Shown here one piece after another: positions 49,078 to 58,114 of a stretch of 59,756 nucleotides of DNA (the stretch's first letter is position 1; every line of letters starts with the position of its first letter). A program made the translations under genes and the position numbers. Under the pieces are notes generated by a model. The model was not told where the DNA came from and searched no databases. It was given only the letters and a program-made list of their open reading frames with translations. The stretch lies in contig NZ_JAQGKL010000231.1 of assembly GCF_028290105.1 (NCBI RefSeq), forward strand, positions 1-59,756, read 5' to 3'. This DNA comes from Methylobacterium sp. GTDB taxonomy: Bacteria > Pseudomonadota > Alphaproteobacteria > Rhizobiales > Beijerinckiaceae.

Positions 49078-49398
49078 GGACAGTTGCTCGAGAAGTCGTC
49101 GTGGACGTGGATGACGTGAGGCGGACCTAGCAAGTCAATCCCCGCACGTCACGTCACGTTGATGATTGATCAGCATTGCGCCGGCACCAAAGCTCGTCTG
49201 CGATGCACGGCGAGCACAACTTTGCGGGTAAAGTCGGAAGCAAGCCCGGGAAGATCCCCCGCGTATTCACCATGTCGGCGCTAAGGTGTGGGGCAGCACG
49301 TCGAAGCGGTTGCAAGGCGGTTGCAAAAGTCGGGGCCGTGCCGACATAGATGACGGCCCGTCGGGGCCCCCCACACTCCAAGATATGGAACGCGACCC
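49078..49398. other. 321-base divergent intergenic region
   Basis: It holds a direct repeat GCGGTTGCAA at about 49304-49325, but no clear promoter or gene. The left half is more AT-rich. Confidence 0.35.
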
Positions 49399-49647
49399 GT
49401 GCCGGTCCCTCCGCGTCCCTCTTTCCGCGCGCGCCGTCTGGCGTTCGCGGCCTTGCTGATTCTCGGCGCGACGCCGGGTGAGGCGCGGGCGGGGCAAAGC
49501 CCGGCTGCGCGTCCGCCGGCGCCGCCCATTCCCGACACCACCTGGACCTCCAGCGAGCCGGAGAATGCAGCCTGCCAGCGCAGCCGGCGCAAACTCTGGA
49601 ATCCGAGCGAGGGCTGGGTCGTGCGCACCATCACGGTGTGTCGCTGA
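49399..49647 (+). CDS. Small secreted protein
   Basis: 82 residues from GTG 49399. A signal peptide (RARRLAFAALLILGATPGEARA) is followed by a Pro-rich stretch and a mature part with two Cys (ENAACQRSRRKLW, TITVCR-end), so one disulfide. GGAA lies 10 bases upstream of the GTG. Codon use is as in neighbours. Function unknown. Confidence 0.55.
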   Translation: MPVPPRPSFRARRLAFAALLILGATPGEARAGQSPAARPPAPPIPDTTWTSSEPENAACQRSRRKLWNPSEGWVVRTITVCR

Positions 49648-49756
49648 GGTTTTTGTGTCGGCGCCACAACCAAAGGTGTCGCGGGGCCGACGGGAAGACG
49701 TGACGGGCATCCGGATGTCCGTTGGCGCATCGTCGCCATACGGGTGGTCGGGTGTA

Positions 49757-49882
49757 ATGGACGAGGTCACGGCGCGGGACGTCCGGAAAGGCCGCGTCGA
49801 TCCGCTCGCTCTTCGGGCGCTGATGTCCCGGGCCGCGCATGCGCTTGTGAAAAGCGCAAGCCGTGCGGCGGTTGCACGTTAG
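49757..49882 (+). CDS. Very small hypothetical ORF
   Basis: 41 residues (MDEVTARDVRKGRVDPLALRALMSRAAHALVKSASRAAVAR) would form a single amphipathic helix. Ribosome site weak. It may be a chance open frame; no known family. Confidence 0.25.
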   Translation: MDEVTARDVRKGRVDPLALRALMSRAAHALVKSASRAAVAR

Positions 49883-49994
49883 GCAATCCGCCCACCTTTA
49901 GGTACAGGTGGCTTGGCCATGCGTCCGATGGGGGATCGGTCGGACGTCCGTCTGTCCCGCCGATGCGCCGGAGCGACCGCGGCCGGAGGGGCGA

Positions 49995-52742
49995 TTGAGC
50001 ACGAGCGACGAAACCGACCCGCGACGCAAGGCCTTGGCCCGCTACGGCGTCCTCGACACGGCTCCGGAGGGCGCGTTCGACGATATCGTCAAGCTCGCGT
50101 CGATGCTCCTCGAAATGCCGGTCTCGCTGATCTCGCTGGTGGACGTCGACCGTCAGTGGTTCAAGGCCCGCGTCGGGTTCGAGCGGCCCGAGACGAGCCT
50201 GCGCGAATCGATCTGCGCCCACGCCGTGCAGCAGGACGACCTCTTCGTCATCGCCGACACCACCCGGGACCCGCGCACCGCAGGCAATCCCCTGGTCACC
50301 GGCGCCCCCCACGTCCGGTTCTACGCCGGCATGCCCCTGCGCACGCCGGAGGGCGTCGCCCTCGGTACCCTGTGCGTCCTCGACAGCCGGCCGCGCGACC
50401 TCACGGAGGCGCAGGCCTTCATCCTGCGCACGCTCGCACGACAGGTGATGACCGAACTCGACCTGCGCCGGACGATCAGGGAGCGTCGGGAGACCGATCG
50501 GCGCAACGAAGCGATCATCGAGAGCGCCATCGATTACGGCATCGTGGCCATGGACCTCGACGGGCTGGTCACGAGCTGGAACGTCGGGGCCGAGCGCATC
50601 CTCGGCTGGGGCGAGGCCGAGATGCTGGGTCGGGCCGCCGACCTGTTCTTCACGAAGGCCGACCGGGAGAACGGCACGCCCGAGCGCGAGATGCGCATCG
50701 CCCGCGAGATCGGCCGGGCCAACGACGAGCGCTGGCACCTGCGCAAGGACGGAACCCGCTTCTGGGCGATGGGCGAGATGATGCCCCTGAAGGGCGAGGA
50801 CGACGCCCATATCGGCTATCTCAAGATCCTGCGCGACCGCACCGCCCAGCGCAAGGCGGACGAAGCCCTGCTCAAGCAGACGGCCCTGCTCCAGACCGTC
50901 ACCGACCACCTGACCGAAGCGGTGTTCCGGCTCACGCGCGACGACATCGTCACCTTCGCCAACCCGGCGGCGGAGGCCATGCTCGGCTGGCCGCCGGGCG
51001 GCCTGATCGGTCGCAACCTCCACGAGACCGCCCACCACCACCATGCCGATGGCCGGGCGTTTCCGAGTGGCGATTGCGAGGTGGTCCGGGCCCTGCGCAG
51101 CGGCGAGCCCCTGCGGGAGCGATCCACCACCTTCTTCCGCCGCGACGGCACCCCCATCGACGTCGTCACCACCAATGCGCCGATCATCGAGGACGGCGTG
51201 GTGCAGGGGGCGGTGCTGACGCTCACCGACGTGACCGAGCGCCGGGCCGCGAGCACGCGCCTGCGCCGCAGCGAGGAGCGCCTGACCCTCGCCCTCAACG
51301 CCTCGGGCATGATCGGCACCTGGGACTGGGACCTGCGCGAGAACATCATCTACGCCGACGCGAACTTCGCGCGGATCTACACCGTCGACCCGGACCGCGC
51401 CGCCGCGGGTGCGCCACTCGAGGCGTACATCCGCAATTTCCACCCCGATGACATGCCGATGTTCCAGGCCGAACTCGACCGCCTCTTCGCGGGCGCCGAG
51501 GAATTCGCCTGCGAGTACCGCATCCTCCAGCCGGACGGCTCGCATCGCTGGGTGATCGCGCGCGGGCGCCTCGTGCGGGCCGCCGACGGCACGCCGCTGC
51601 GCTTTCCCGGCGCCTCGGTGGATATCACCGACCGAAAGCGCGCCGAGGAGCGCCAGGCCGCCCTCGTCGAACTCGGCGAGCGCCTGCGCGCGCTGCAGGA
51701 CCCGGACGAGATGGCCTTCGCGGCGGCCGAAATCGCGGGCCGCACCCTCGGGCTGACCCGGGCGGCCTACGGGACCCTCGACCGGACGGGCGAGTATCTC
51801 GACATTGTCCGGGACTGGACCTTGCCCGACGTGCCGAGCCTCGTCGGCCGGCATCTCTATGCCGATTATGGCTCGTACCTACCCGAGCTCCGCGAGGGCC
51901 GGGACGTCGTCATCGCCGACGTGGAGCAGGACCCGCGCACCGCCGGCCAGCCGAACGGTTTTCGTGCCCTCGACGTGCGCACCGTGATCAACCTGCCCCT
52001 GATGGAGCGCGGGCAATTGGTGGCGGTGTTCTGCCTGCACGATGCCAAGCGGCGCAACTGGACACCCGAGATCCTCGACTTCGTGCGCAACGTCGTCGAC
52101 CGCACCCGCGCCGCCGTGGCCCGGCTGCGCGCGGAGGAGCAGCAGGAACTCGTCAACCGCGAGCTCAGCCACCGCATGAAGAACCTGCTGGCGATGGTGC
52201 AGTCGATCGCGACGCAGACCATGCGCTCGGCCGTCGACGTCGACACCGCCAAGGAGGTGCTTGCCGGCCGTCTCATCGCTCTGGGCCAGGCTCACGACCT
52301 CCTGATGGGCGGAGCACTCGGCAGCACGCTGATCGGGCCCGTGGTGCGCGGCGCGCTCAAGCTGCACGAGGACCGGCCCGGTCGCTTCCACCTCGATGGT
52401 CCGGATCTGGAGATCGGCGCCAAGCCCGCCCTGTCGCTGGCGCTGATGCTGCACGAACTCGCCACCAACGCGGCCAAGTACGGGGCGCTCTCGGAAGATG
52501 CCGGCCACGTCGCCATCCGGTGGGACGTGCGCGAGGAAGCCGACGAGCCCCACCTCGTCTTTTCATGGGCCGAGATCGGCGGACCGCCGGTGGTGAGCCC
52601 CGCGCGCAAGGGCTTCGGCTCGCGCTTCATCGAGCGGGGCCTCGCGGGTCAGGTTGGCGGCACCATCGCGCTCGCATTCCCTCCGGATGGCGTCACCTGC
52701 GCCATCGCCGCGCCGCTGGCGGCCTTCCAGGCCGATACCTGA
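49995..52742 (+). CDS. GAF/PAS multi-sensor histidine kinase (HWE/HisKA_2 type)
   Basis: 915 residues from TTG 49995, with GGAGGGG upstream. Order by eye: GAF (about 15-160), three PAS/PAC units (about 190-565; each ends with a LKILRDRTAQ, LTDVTERR or SVDITDRKRA linker), a second GAF (about 575-715), the phosphoacceptor box NRELSHRMKNLLAMV with His726, and the HATPase with LMLHELATNAAKYGAL and FGSRFIERGLAGQVGG. No membrane helix, so it is cytoplasmic. This kind of kinase often feeds the PhyR general stress pathway or light/redox sensing in Rhizobiales. No response regulator is adjacent. Confidence 0.92.
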   Translation: MSTSDETDPRRKALARYGVLDTAPEGAFDDIVKLASMLLEMPVSLISLVDVDRQWFKARVGFERPETSLRESICAHAVQQDDLFVIADTTRDPRTAGNPLVTGAPHVRFYAGMPLRTPEGVALGTLCVLDSRPRDLTEAQAFILRTLARQVMTELDLRRTIRERRETDRRNEAIIESAIDYGIVAMDLDGLVTSWNVGAERILGWGEAEMLGRAADLFFTKADRENGTPEREMRIAREIGRANDERWHLRKDGTRFWAMGEMMPLKGEDDAHIGYLKILRDRTAQRKADEALLKQTALLQTVTDHLTEAVFRLTRDDIVTFANPAAEAMLGWPPGGLIGRNLHETAHHHHADGRAFPSGDCEVVRALRSGEPLRERSTTFFRRDGTPIDVVTTNAPIIEDGVVQGAVLTLTDVTERRAASTRLRRSEERLTLALNASGMIGTWDWDLRENIIYADANFARIYTVDPDRAAAGAPLEAYIRNFHPDDMPMFQAELDRLFAGAEEFACEYRILQPDGSHRWVIARGRLVRAADGTPLRFPGASVDITDRKRAEERQAALVELGERLRALQDPDEMAFAAAEIAGRTLGLTRAAYGTLDRTGEYLDIVRDWTLPDVPSLVGRHLYADYGSYLPELREGRDVVIADVEQDPRTAGQPNGFRALDVRTVINLPLMERGQLVAVFCLHDAKRRNWTPEILDFVRNVVDRTRAAVARLRAEEQQELVNRELSHRMKNLLAMVQSIATQTMRSAVDVDTAKEVLAGRLIALGQAHDLLMGGALGSTLIGPVVRGALKLHEDRPGRFHLDGPDLEIGAKPALSLALMLHELATNAAKYGALSEDAGHVAIRWDVREEADEPHLVFSWAEIGGPPVVSPARKGFGSRFIERGLAGQVGGTIALAFPPDGVTCAIAAPLAAFQADT

Positions 52743-52761
52743 GGGCAGTCGTCGAGACCGG

Positions 52762-53907
52762 TCAGCTCGCCAGGGCCAGGTCCGGGGGCGTCGTCGTATC
52801 GTTCGATCCGCCGCGATACAGGACGCAGCGCCCCTTTCCCTGGAGCTTGGCGCCGTAAAGGGCTTCATCCGCCCGGGCCATCAACGTCGCCAGGGTCGTG
52901 CGCTGGCGGACCCCGAAGGCGATCCCGACGCTGACCCCGATACTGGCCAGGACCGAATCCTCGATCTGGTAGGGAAGCGACAGCGCCTTCACGAGCTTGA
53001 TGCCCAAAGCCTGCATCGCGCGCTCGTCCGTCAACGCGGTCAGGACGAGGAATTCGTCGCCGCCCAACCGGCAGATCGCGGCGGAGGGGTCGCAGCTCTG
53101 GCCGAGGCGTTCGCCGACCTGGAGCAGCAGGAAATCCCCGGCCGCGTGTCCGAGTCGGTCGTTGACCTGCTTGAAGCCGTCGAGGTCGAGGTAGAACAGC
53201 GCCACCGTCCCGTCCGCCTGACCCTCGCGCGCGAACGCCTCGTCGAGGCCGCGCCGGTTGAGGAGCTTGGTGAGCGGGTCGATGCTCGATTGCTTCCGGC
53301 TCTCGACCTCGGCCGTCAGGGCACGGATCATCGTGGCGCGCTGCTGCCGGATGAGGCTGACATTGATCACCACGAAGATCACGCTCTGGATCACGAGGAG
53401 CGGGATGAACTCCGGGGCGATGCAGGCGAAGCTCACCTTGAAGCTGAGATCGATGATGTTGGTCTGCGCCAAGGCGTAGCGCGGTGCTGCGAAATTGCGC
53501 CCGATGATGCCCCCGACGGCGCCGAGCCCCGAGGCCAGTGCCACGATCATCATTGGCATGTCGCCCGCAACGACGATGAGAACGATCGTGATCCCCTGCA
53601 ACATCGTCCAGAGCAGGCCGCTGGCAAAGAGTAGGTCGGACGGCTCCTGCGGCCGGCGCAGGCATCGCAGCCGTAAAGCCAGGAGGCCCGCGTCCATCGC
53701 GGCGATGCCCAGGAACAGGAGGTTGCCGGAGCGGATGTAGGCGATCAGCGCGATGATCACGGTGTTGCAGGCGCCGACCACAAGTGCCGCCACCGAGGTG
53801 AACAATCCAGAGAAGAGGCGCTGCCTGATTTCAGGCGTCAATTCGGCGCCGACATCCATCATCCAGCGGATCGGTGCCGATCGGGGTTCTTGGCAGGGGA
53901 TCGACAT
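52762..53907 (-). CDS. Membrane-bound diguanylate cyclase (GGDEF)
   Basis: 381 residues. About six membrane helices (38-205, such as LFSGLFTSVAALVVGACNTVIIALIAY) form a MASE-like sensor module. A linker helix leads to the GGDEF domain: DPLTKLLNRRGLDEAF, ALFYLDLDGFKQVNDRLGHAAGD and RLGGDEFLVL, all catalytic elements kept. An RxxD inhibitory site 5 residues before GGDEF is not visible. It makes cyclic di-GMP. Convergent with the sensor kinase gene (20-base gap). Confidence 0.94.
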   Translation of the reverse strand: MSIPCQEPRSAPIRWMMDVGAELTPEIRQRLFSGLFTSVAALVVGACNTVIIALIAYIRSGNLLFLGIAAMDAGLLALRLRCLRRPQEPSDLLFASGLLWTMLQGITIVLIVVAGDMPMMIVALASGLGAVGGIIGRNFAAPRYALAQTNIIDLSFKVSFACIAPEFIPLLVIQSVIFVVINVSLIRQQRATMIRALTAEVESRKQSSIDPLTKLLNRRGLDEAFAREGQADGTVALFYLDLDGFKQVNDRLGHAAGDFLLLQVGERLGQSCDPSAAICRLGGDEFLVLTALTDERAMQALGIKLVKALSLPYQIEDSVLASIGVSVGIAFGVRQRTTLATLMARADEALYGAKLQGKGRCVLYRGGSNDTTTPPDLALAS

Positions 53908-54365
53908 CTTTGCAGGGCTCGCCGTCGGGAGGCGGAAGATTGGAAACCTCCGCGTTAAGATTGTATTTTCCAGCCCGACGACGGCCTTGCTGCGTGCGTT
54001 CTCTCGAAGAACATCGTGGACGAACGGTGACGACTACCCGCGCAATTGGCGTCGTCGACGCTGCGGCACCATTCAAACGGCCGCGCTCGGACGAAGGCCC
54101 CGCGCGAGGCCGCCGGATCGATCGACGGTTTCGCGAGCCTCATTCTTGAGCGCTGCCGCTTTCCTCGGCAGGCGGCCCCGCGGCGTCGGCGGTATATCCG
54201 AGAGCGCAGGCCCTTCGGATCGACTGGCACGGATGGTGCTACCCGGCCGGTGTCGCTCGATGGAGCGGCGCGCGGAGCAAAGGCGCTTCGCAACGCGGAC
54301 GGCGTGAGTCCGGATCCCTTGGCACGAGCGGCCGCCGCGCGGCTGCGAACCTCGAGACGCACTCC
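53908..54365. other. 458-base intergenic region between the GGDEF and NarK genes
   Basis: Divergent promoters. Contains a sigma-54-like site (54225-54240). The minus-strand promoter of the GGDEF gene may lie in the AT-rich part at 53955-53975. No gene seen. Confidence 0.45.
54225..54240 (+). promoter_or_regulatory. Sigma-54-like promoter upstream of the NarK-type gene
   Basis: TGGCACGGATGGTGCT matches TGGCACG-N4-TTGCW with one mismatch; GG and GC are correctly spaced by 10 bases. It lies 126 bases before the transporter ATG, in keeping with nitrogen (NtrC-type) control of nitrate uptake. Confidence 0.6.
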
Positions 54366-55622
54366 ATGGCCAGCTTCAAGACCGTGATGAAATCCGGTCA
54401 CCCCCCGACCCTGTTCGCCGCGTTCCTCTACTTCGATTTCTGCTTCGCGATCTGGGTGCTGAACGGCGCGATGGGCCCGTTCATCACCGAGACCTACAAG
54501 CTCAGCCCGGCCCAGACCGGGTTCATGATCTCGCTGCCGATCCTGGCCGGCGCGATCATGCGGTTTCCGCTGGGTATTCTCGCCCAGTATATCGGGCGCA
54601 AGAACGCCGCGATCGCCGAGATGAGCATCATCATGCTCGCGATGGCCTTCGGCTTCTTCTACGTGAACACCTATGACGAGGTGCTCGCCATGGGCGTGCT
54701 GCTCGGCATCGCCGGTGCCTCGTTCGGCGTCGCCCTCTCCCTGGGCTCGGGCTGGTTCCCGAAGGAGCACAAGGGCCTGGCGATGGGTATCGCGGGCGCC
54801 GGCAATTCCGGCACCGTGCTCGCAGTGCTGTTCGCGCCCCCGCTGGCCCAGGCCTATGGCTGGCAGACCGTGTACGGCTTTGCCGGCTGCGTCATGGCGA
54901 TCCCGCTCATCGTCATGATCGTCTTCGCCAAGGAGCCGCCGGACGCCGAGCACCAGTCCTTCAAGGAGCACATCTCCTGCCTGTTCCAGAAGGACGGCTG
55001 GTCGTTCAACCTGATCTACATCATCACCTTCGGCGGCTTCATCGGCCTGTCGAACTTCCTGCCGACCTTCTTCTACGAGCAGTTCGCGGTGACGAAGGTC
55101 GAGGCCGGGCGCCTCACCATGCTGGCCGCCCTGATGGGCTCGGGCATCCGCGTCGTCGGCGGCTACTTCGCCGACCGGATCGGCGGCATCCTGGTCCTCT
55201 CCGTGGTGCTGCTCGCGGCGGTCGGGTCCTTCCTACTCCTCACCGCGACACCGTCGCTGGTCATCACCACGGCGCTGTTCATGCTCTGCTTTGCGGCACT
55301 CGGGGCCGGCAACGGCGCCCTGTTCCAACTCGTGCCCCTGCGCTGGCCGGCCAACACGGCGGTGGCGGGCTCCATGATCGGCGAGGTCGGGGCGCTGGGC
55401 GGCGCGATCCTGCCGAACGTGATGGGGCTGTCGAAGCAGTATACCGGCTCCTTCGCCTACGGTTTCGTCGGTTACGCGATCTTCGCGGCCGTGGTGCTCG
55501 TCTGCCTCCTCGTCTGGCAGCGCAGGTGGGTGGGGACCTGGGTCGGGCCGCGCGGCAAGGTGCTCACGCCGGCCAGCCCGGCCAGCGACAATGCCCGCGG
55601 GCTCGACCCGATCACCGCCTGA
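54366..55622 (+). CDS. NarK-type nitrate/nitrite MFS transporter
   Basis: 418 residues, 12 predicted membrane helices. NNP-family features: ALSLGSGWFPKEHKGLAMGIAGAGNSGT (the nitrate-porter loop) and a matching loop after helix 10, GALFQLVPLRWPANTAVAGSMIGEVGALGG (about 300-330). The start NGAMGPFITETYKLSPAQTGFMISLPILAGAIMRFPLG is typical. It moves nitrate in or nitrite out. No nitrate reductase gene is adjacent. Its sigma-54-like promoter supports assimilatory use. Confidence 0.93.
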   Translation: MASFKTVMKSGHPPTLFAAFLYFDFCFAIWVLNGAMGPFITETYKLSPAQTGFMISLPILAGAIMRFPLGILAQYIGRKNAAIAEMSIIMLAMAFGFFYVNTYDEVLAMGVLLGIAGASFGVALSLGSGWFPKEHKGLAMGIAGAGNSGTVLAVLFAPPLAQAYGWQTVYGFAGCVMAIPLIVMIVFAKEPPDAEHQSFKEHISCLFQKDGWSFNLIYIITFGGFIGLSNFLPTFFYEQFAVTKVEAGRLTMLAALMGSGIRVVGGYFADRIGGILVLSVVLLAAVGSFLLLTATPSLVITTALFMLCFAALGAGNGALFQLVPLRWPANTAVAGSMIGEVGALGGAILPNVMGLSKQYTGSFAYGFVGYAIFAAVVLVCLLVWQRRWVGTWVGPRGKVLTPASPASDNARGLDPITA

Positions 55623-55652
55623 CCGGCTCAACCTATCGGAGACTGTTCGAGC

Positions 55653-55671
55653 GGGGGCCTGGATGGCCCCC
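55653..55671 (+). terminator. Hairpin after the NarK-type gene
   Basis: GGGGGCC-TGGAT-GGCCCCC, 7-bp stem with a 5-base loop, followed by CTTCTC. Lies 30 bases past the stop, before the convergent comF. Confidence 0.6.
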
Positions 55672-55687
55672 CTTCTCGGTCACCGGA

Positions 55688-56461
55688 TCAGGCCGCCTCG
55701 CCCGAGACGAGGGCGAAGGTGAGCACGTCGACGGACGCGGCGCCGCCGCGTAGGAGCACGCGGGAGGCCGCGTTCGCGGTGGCGCCCGTGGTCATCACAT
55801 CATCGATGAGCAGGATACGGCGGCCCTGAAGGGCGCCGCGCGCCGCCGCCGGCACCCGGAAGGCGCCCTGGAGGTTCGTCGCGCGCCCCACCCGGCTCAG
55901 ACCCACCTGCGAGCGGGTGGCCTTCACGCGTTTCAGGTAGCCGGGCTCGCTCGGCCGTCCCGCGATCCGGCCGATGCGGTTCGCCAAGAGGGCCGCTTGG
56001 TTGAAACGTCGGCGCCACAGGCGGAAGCGATGCAACGGCACCGGCACGAGGCAGTCGGCTTCGCCGAGAAGCTCCGATCCGGCGCCTGCCATCATCCGTG
56101 CCAGCACGGCGGCAAGGTCGAGCCGGTCTTCGTATTTGAGCCGGTGCACGAGGTCGCGGGCCCCGCCCTCGTAGAGGGCGACGGCCCTGGCGCGCGCGAA
56201 GACGGGGGGATCCGCGATGGCGCGGGCCGAGAGCAGGATGCCGGTGCCGTGGTCGACACCGAAGGGCGTGCCGAGGCGCTGGCAGTAGGGTCGCTCGATC
56301 AGCCGCAGGCCCGACCAGCAGGCCGGGCAGAGGGCGTGGGGATCGGCGATGGCGCCGCCGCAGCCGGAGCAGGTCGGCGGGTAGACCAGGGCCAACGCCC
56401 CCCGCCCGAGTCTGCGGAGGGCTGCGTAGCTGAAGCGAGCGGCGGGAGCCATGAGAGCCAA
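55688..56461 (-). CDS. comF: ComF family protein
   Basis: 257 residues. An N-terminal zinc ribbon (CSGCGG, then CPAC) is followed by a ComFC-type phosphoribosyltransferase domain with DCLVPVPLHRFRLWRRRFNQA and the PRPP-binding loop RILLIDDVMTTGATA. ComF is needed for DNA uptake in naturally transformable bacteria; in others its role is unclear. No competence gene is adjacent. Confidence 0.92.
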   Translation of the reverse strand: MALMAPAARFSYAALRRLGRGALALVYPPTCSGCGGAIADPHALCPACWSGLRLIERPYCQRLGTPFGVDHGTGILLSARAIADPPVFARARAVALYEGGARDLVHRLKYEDRLDLAAVLARMMAGAGSELLGEADCLVPVPLHRFRLWRRRFNQAALLANRIGRIAGRPSEPGYLKRVKATRSQVGLSRVGRATNLQGAFRVPAAARGALQGRRILLIDDVMTTGATANAASRVLLRGGAASVDVLTFALVSGEAA

Positions 56462-56518
56462 CCCTACCGCCCATCAGGAGGGAAGGCGACGTCTTAAAGA
56501 GACGTCGTGCGGCGGCCC

Positions 56519-56746
56519 TCAGCGCGCCGGTTGCGCCTGATCCTGATTCTGCTGGCGGTCGCGCTTGTTCGCCTGGTGACGCCCGACGGCGCAGCCCGCC
56601 GCCGCACCGAGCACGCCGTGCCCGGCCACGTGACCCGCCAGGCCGCCGACGATCGCGCCCTTGATGCAGCCCTTGGCCTCGGCGCCCGTCGGGCTGAGGG
56701 AAAGACCCGCGAGGGTAAGGGCGGTGCCGAACAGAATGGCTTTCAT
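56519..56746 (-). CDS. Small secreted glycine-rich protein
   Basis: 75 residues from ATG 56746, with GGAG upstream. The signal peptide (MKAILFGTALTLAGLSLSPTGAEA) is followed by KGCIKGAIVGGLAGHVAGHGVLGAAAGCAVGRHQANKRD, a glycine-zipper-like hydrophobic segment with two Cys and a basic Gln-rich tail. It is related in kind to small outer-membrane or periplasmic zipper proteins. Exact function unknown. Confidence 0.7.
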   Translation of the reverse strand: MKAILFGTALTLAGLSLSPTGAEAKGCIKGAIVGGLAGHVAGHGVLGAAAGCAVGRHQANKRDRQQNQDQAQPAR

Positions 56747-56856
56747 GATATCGATCTCCGGGTTCACAAATGAAATCCCGACGCCTCAACACACAGGGGC
56801 GCTTTCGCGTTCCGGGTGCTGGCGCGGCCCGCCGCCGCGCGCCATCTAACGGCGTG

Positions 56857-57735
56857 ATGACGCCGCCCCCGCTCTTCGACACAAGCCTCGCCCGCCGCCG
56901 CCTCGCCCGCGCCCACCGGGCCGGCTACGCCGATTTCCTGCTGCGCCGGGTGGTGGACGACCTCGACGACCGCCTCGGGGCGGTTTTGCGCAGCTTTCCC
57001 ATGGCCGTCGATCTCGCGACGCCGTCGCCCCTGGCGGCGCAGCGCCTGCGCGTGAGCGGCCGGGCGGAACGGGTCCTGCGCCTGTCGCCGCTGATGGAGC
57101 CCGGCGCCGCCCTGGCCGACCCCGAAGCACTGCCGCTGCCGGCTCAAGGCTTCGATCTGGCGGTCTCGCTGCTCGCCCTGCAGCACGTGAACGACCTGCC
57201 CGGGACCCTGGCGCAGGTGCGCCGCGCCCTGCGTCCGGACGGCCTGTTCATCGGCTGCCTCCTCGGCGGTCGCACCCTCACCGAGTTGCGTCAGGCCTTC
57301 GGCGAGGCCGAGAGCGAGGTCGAGGGCGGCATCAGTCCGCGCGTGGCGCCCTTCGCGGAGGTGCGCGAGATGGGGGGCCTGCTCCAGCGCGCCGGCTTTG
57401 CTTTACCGGTGACGGATGTGGAGACGCTCACGGTGCGTTATCCCGACCCCTTCGCGCTGATGCGCGACCTGCGCGCCATGGGGCTCACCAACGTGTTGAC
57501 CGAGCGACGGCGGACCCCCCTGCGCCGGGCGACGCTGATGCGCGCCGCCGCCCTCTACGCCGAGCGCTTCGCCGATGCGGATGGGCGCCTGCGCGCCAGC
57601 TTCGAGATCCTCTGGCTCTCCGGCTGGGCCCCCCACGAGAGCCAGCAGAAGCCGCTGAAGCCCGGCTCCGCGCAGACACGCCTCGCCGACGCACTGAACA
57701 CCACCGAGCGGAACTCGAAGGGAGAGACACCATGA
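56857..57735 (+). CDS. SAM-dependent methyltransferase (BioC/NDUFAF5-like)
   Basis: 292 residues from ATG 56857. The beginning LFDTSLARRRLARAHRAGYADFLLRRVVDDLDDRL fits the NDUFAF5/C20orf7 group of class I methyltransferases. A degenerate glycine motif (AVDLATPSPLAAQRL), then LPAQGFDLAVSLLALQHVNDLPGTLAQVRRALRPDGLFIGCLLGG with the acidic motif and D/E strand, follow. In alphaproteobacteria, relatives are linked to complex I assembly (Arg hydroxylation) but this is unproven. The next gene overlaps by ATGA. Confidence 0.85.
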   Translation: MTPPPLFDTSLARRRLARAHRAGYADFLLRRVVDDLDDRLGAVLRSFPMAVDLATPSPLAAQRLRVSGRAERVLRLSPLMEPGAALADPEALPLPAQGFDLAVSLLALQHVNDLPGTLAQVRRALRPDGLFIGCLLGGRTLTELRQAFGEAESEVEGGISPRVAPFAEVREMGGLLQRAGFALPVTDVETLTVRYPDPFALMRDLRAMGLTNVLTERRRTPLRRATLMRAAALYAERFADADGRLRASFEILWLSGWAPHESQQKPLKPGSAQTRLADALNTTERNSKGETP

Positions 57736-58091
57736 AAGAGCCCGGACCGGATCATCCGATCCACATCGCGCCGCATCACGGGCGCATCCGCGTCCGGCTG
57801 GCCGGCACGCTCCTGGCGGAGACCGAGGCGGCCCTGGTCCTGACCGAGGCCGCGTATCTGCCCGTCCTCTACATTCCCCGTGGCGACGCGCGCTGGGAAC
57901 ATTTCGCCGCGAGCACCCGGCGCAGCCACTGCCCGTACAAGGGCGATGCATCCTATTTCAGCCTGACCACGCCGGATGCGACGCGGCCGGACGCGGTCTG
58001 GAGCTATGCCGAGCCCTATCCGGCGGTGGCGGCCATCGCGGGCTATCTGGCGTTCTATCCGGACCGGGTCGATCCGATCGAAGGGATCTGA
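57732..58091 (+). CDS. DUF427 family protein
   Basis: 119 residues. HIAPHHGRIRVRLAGTLLAETEAALVLTEAAYLPVLYIPRGD (about 10-52) and the CPYKGDASYFSL and VWSYAEPYP motifs match DUF427, a small double beta-barrel. Function unknown. It overlaps the upstream methyltransferase gene by ATGA and is thus co-translated. Confidence 0.85.
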   Translation: MKEPGPDHPIHIAPHHGRIRVRLAGTLLAETEAALVLTEAAYLPVLYIPRGDARWEHFAASTRRSHCPYKGDASYFSLTTPDATRPDAVWSYAEPYPAVAAIAGYLAFYPDRVDPIEGI

Positions 58092-58114
58092 ACGAGCCCC
58101 GCTGCCCCCGACGG

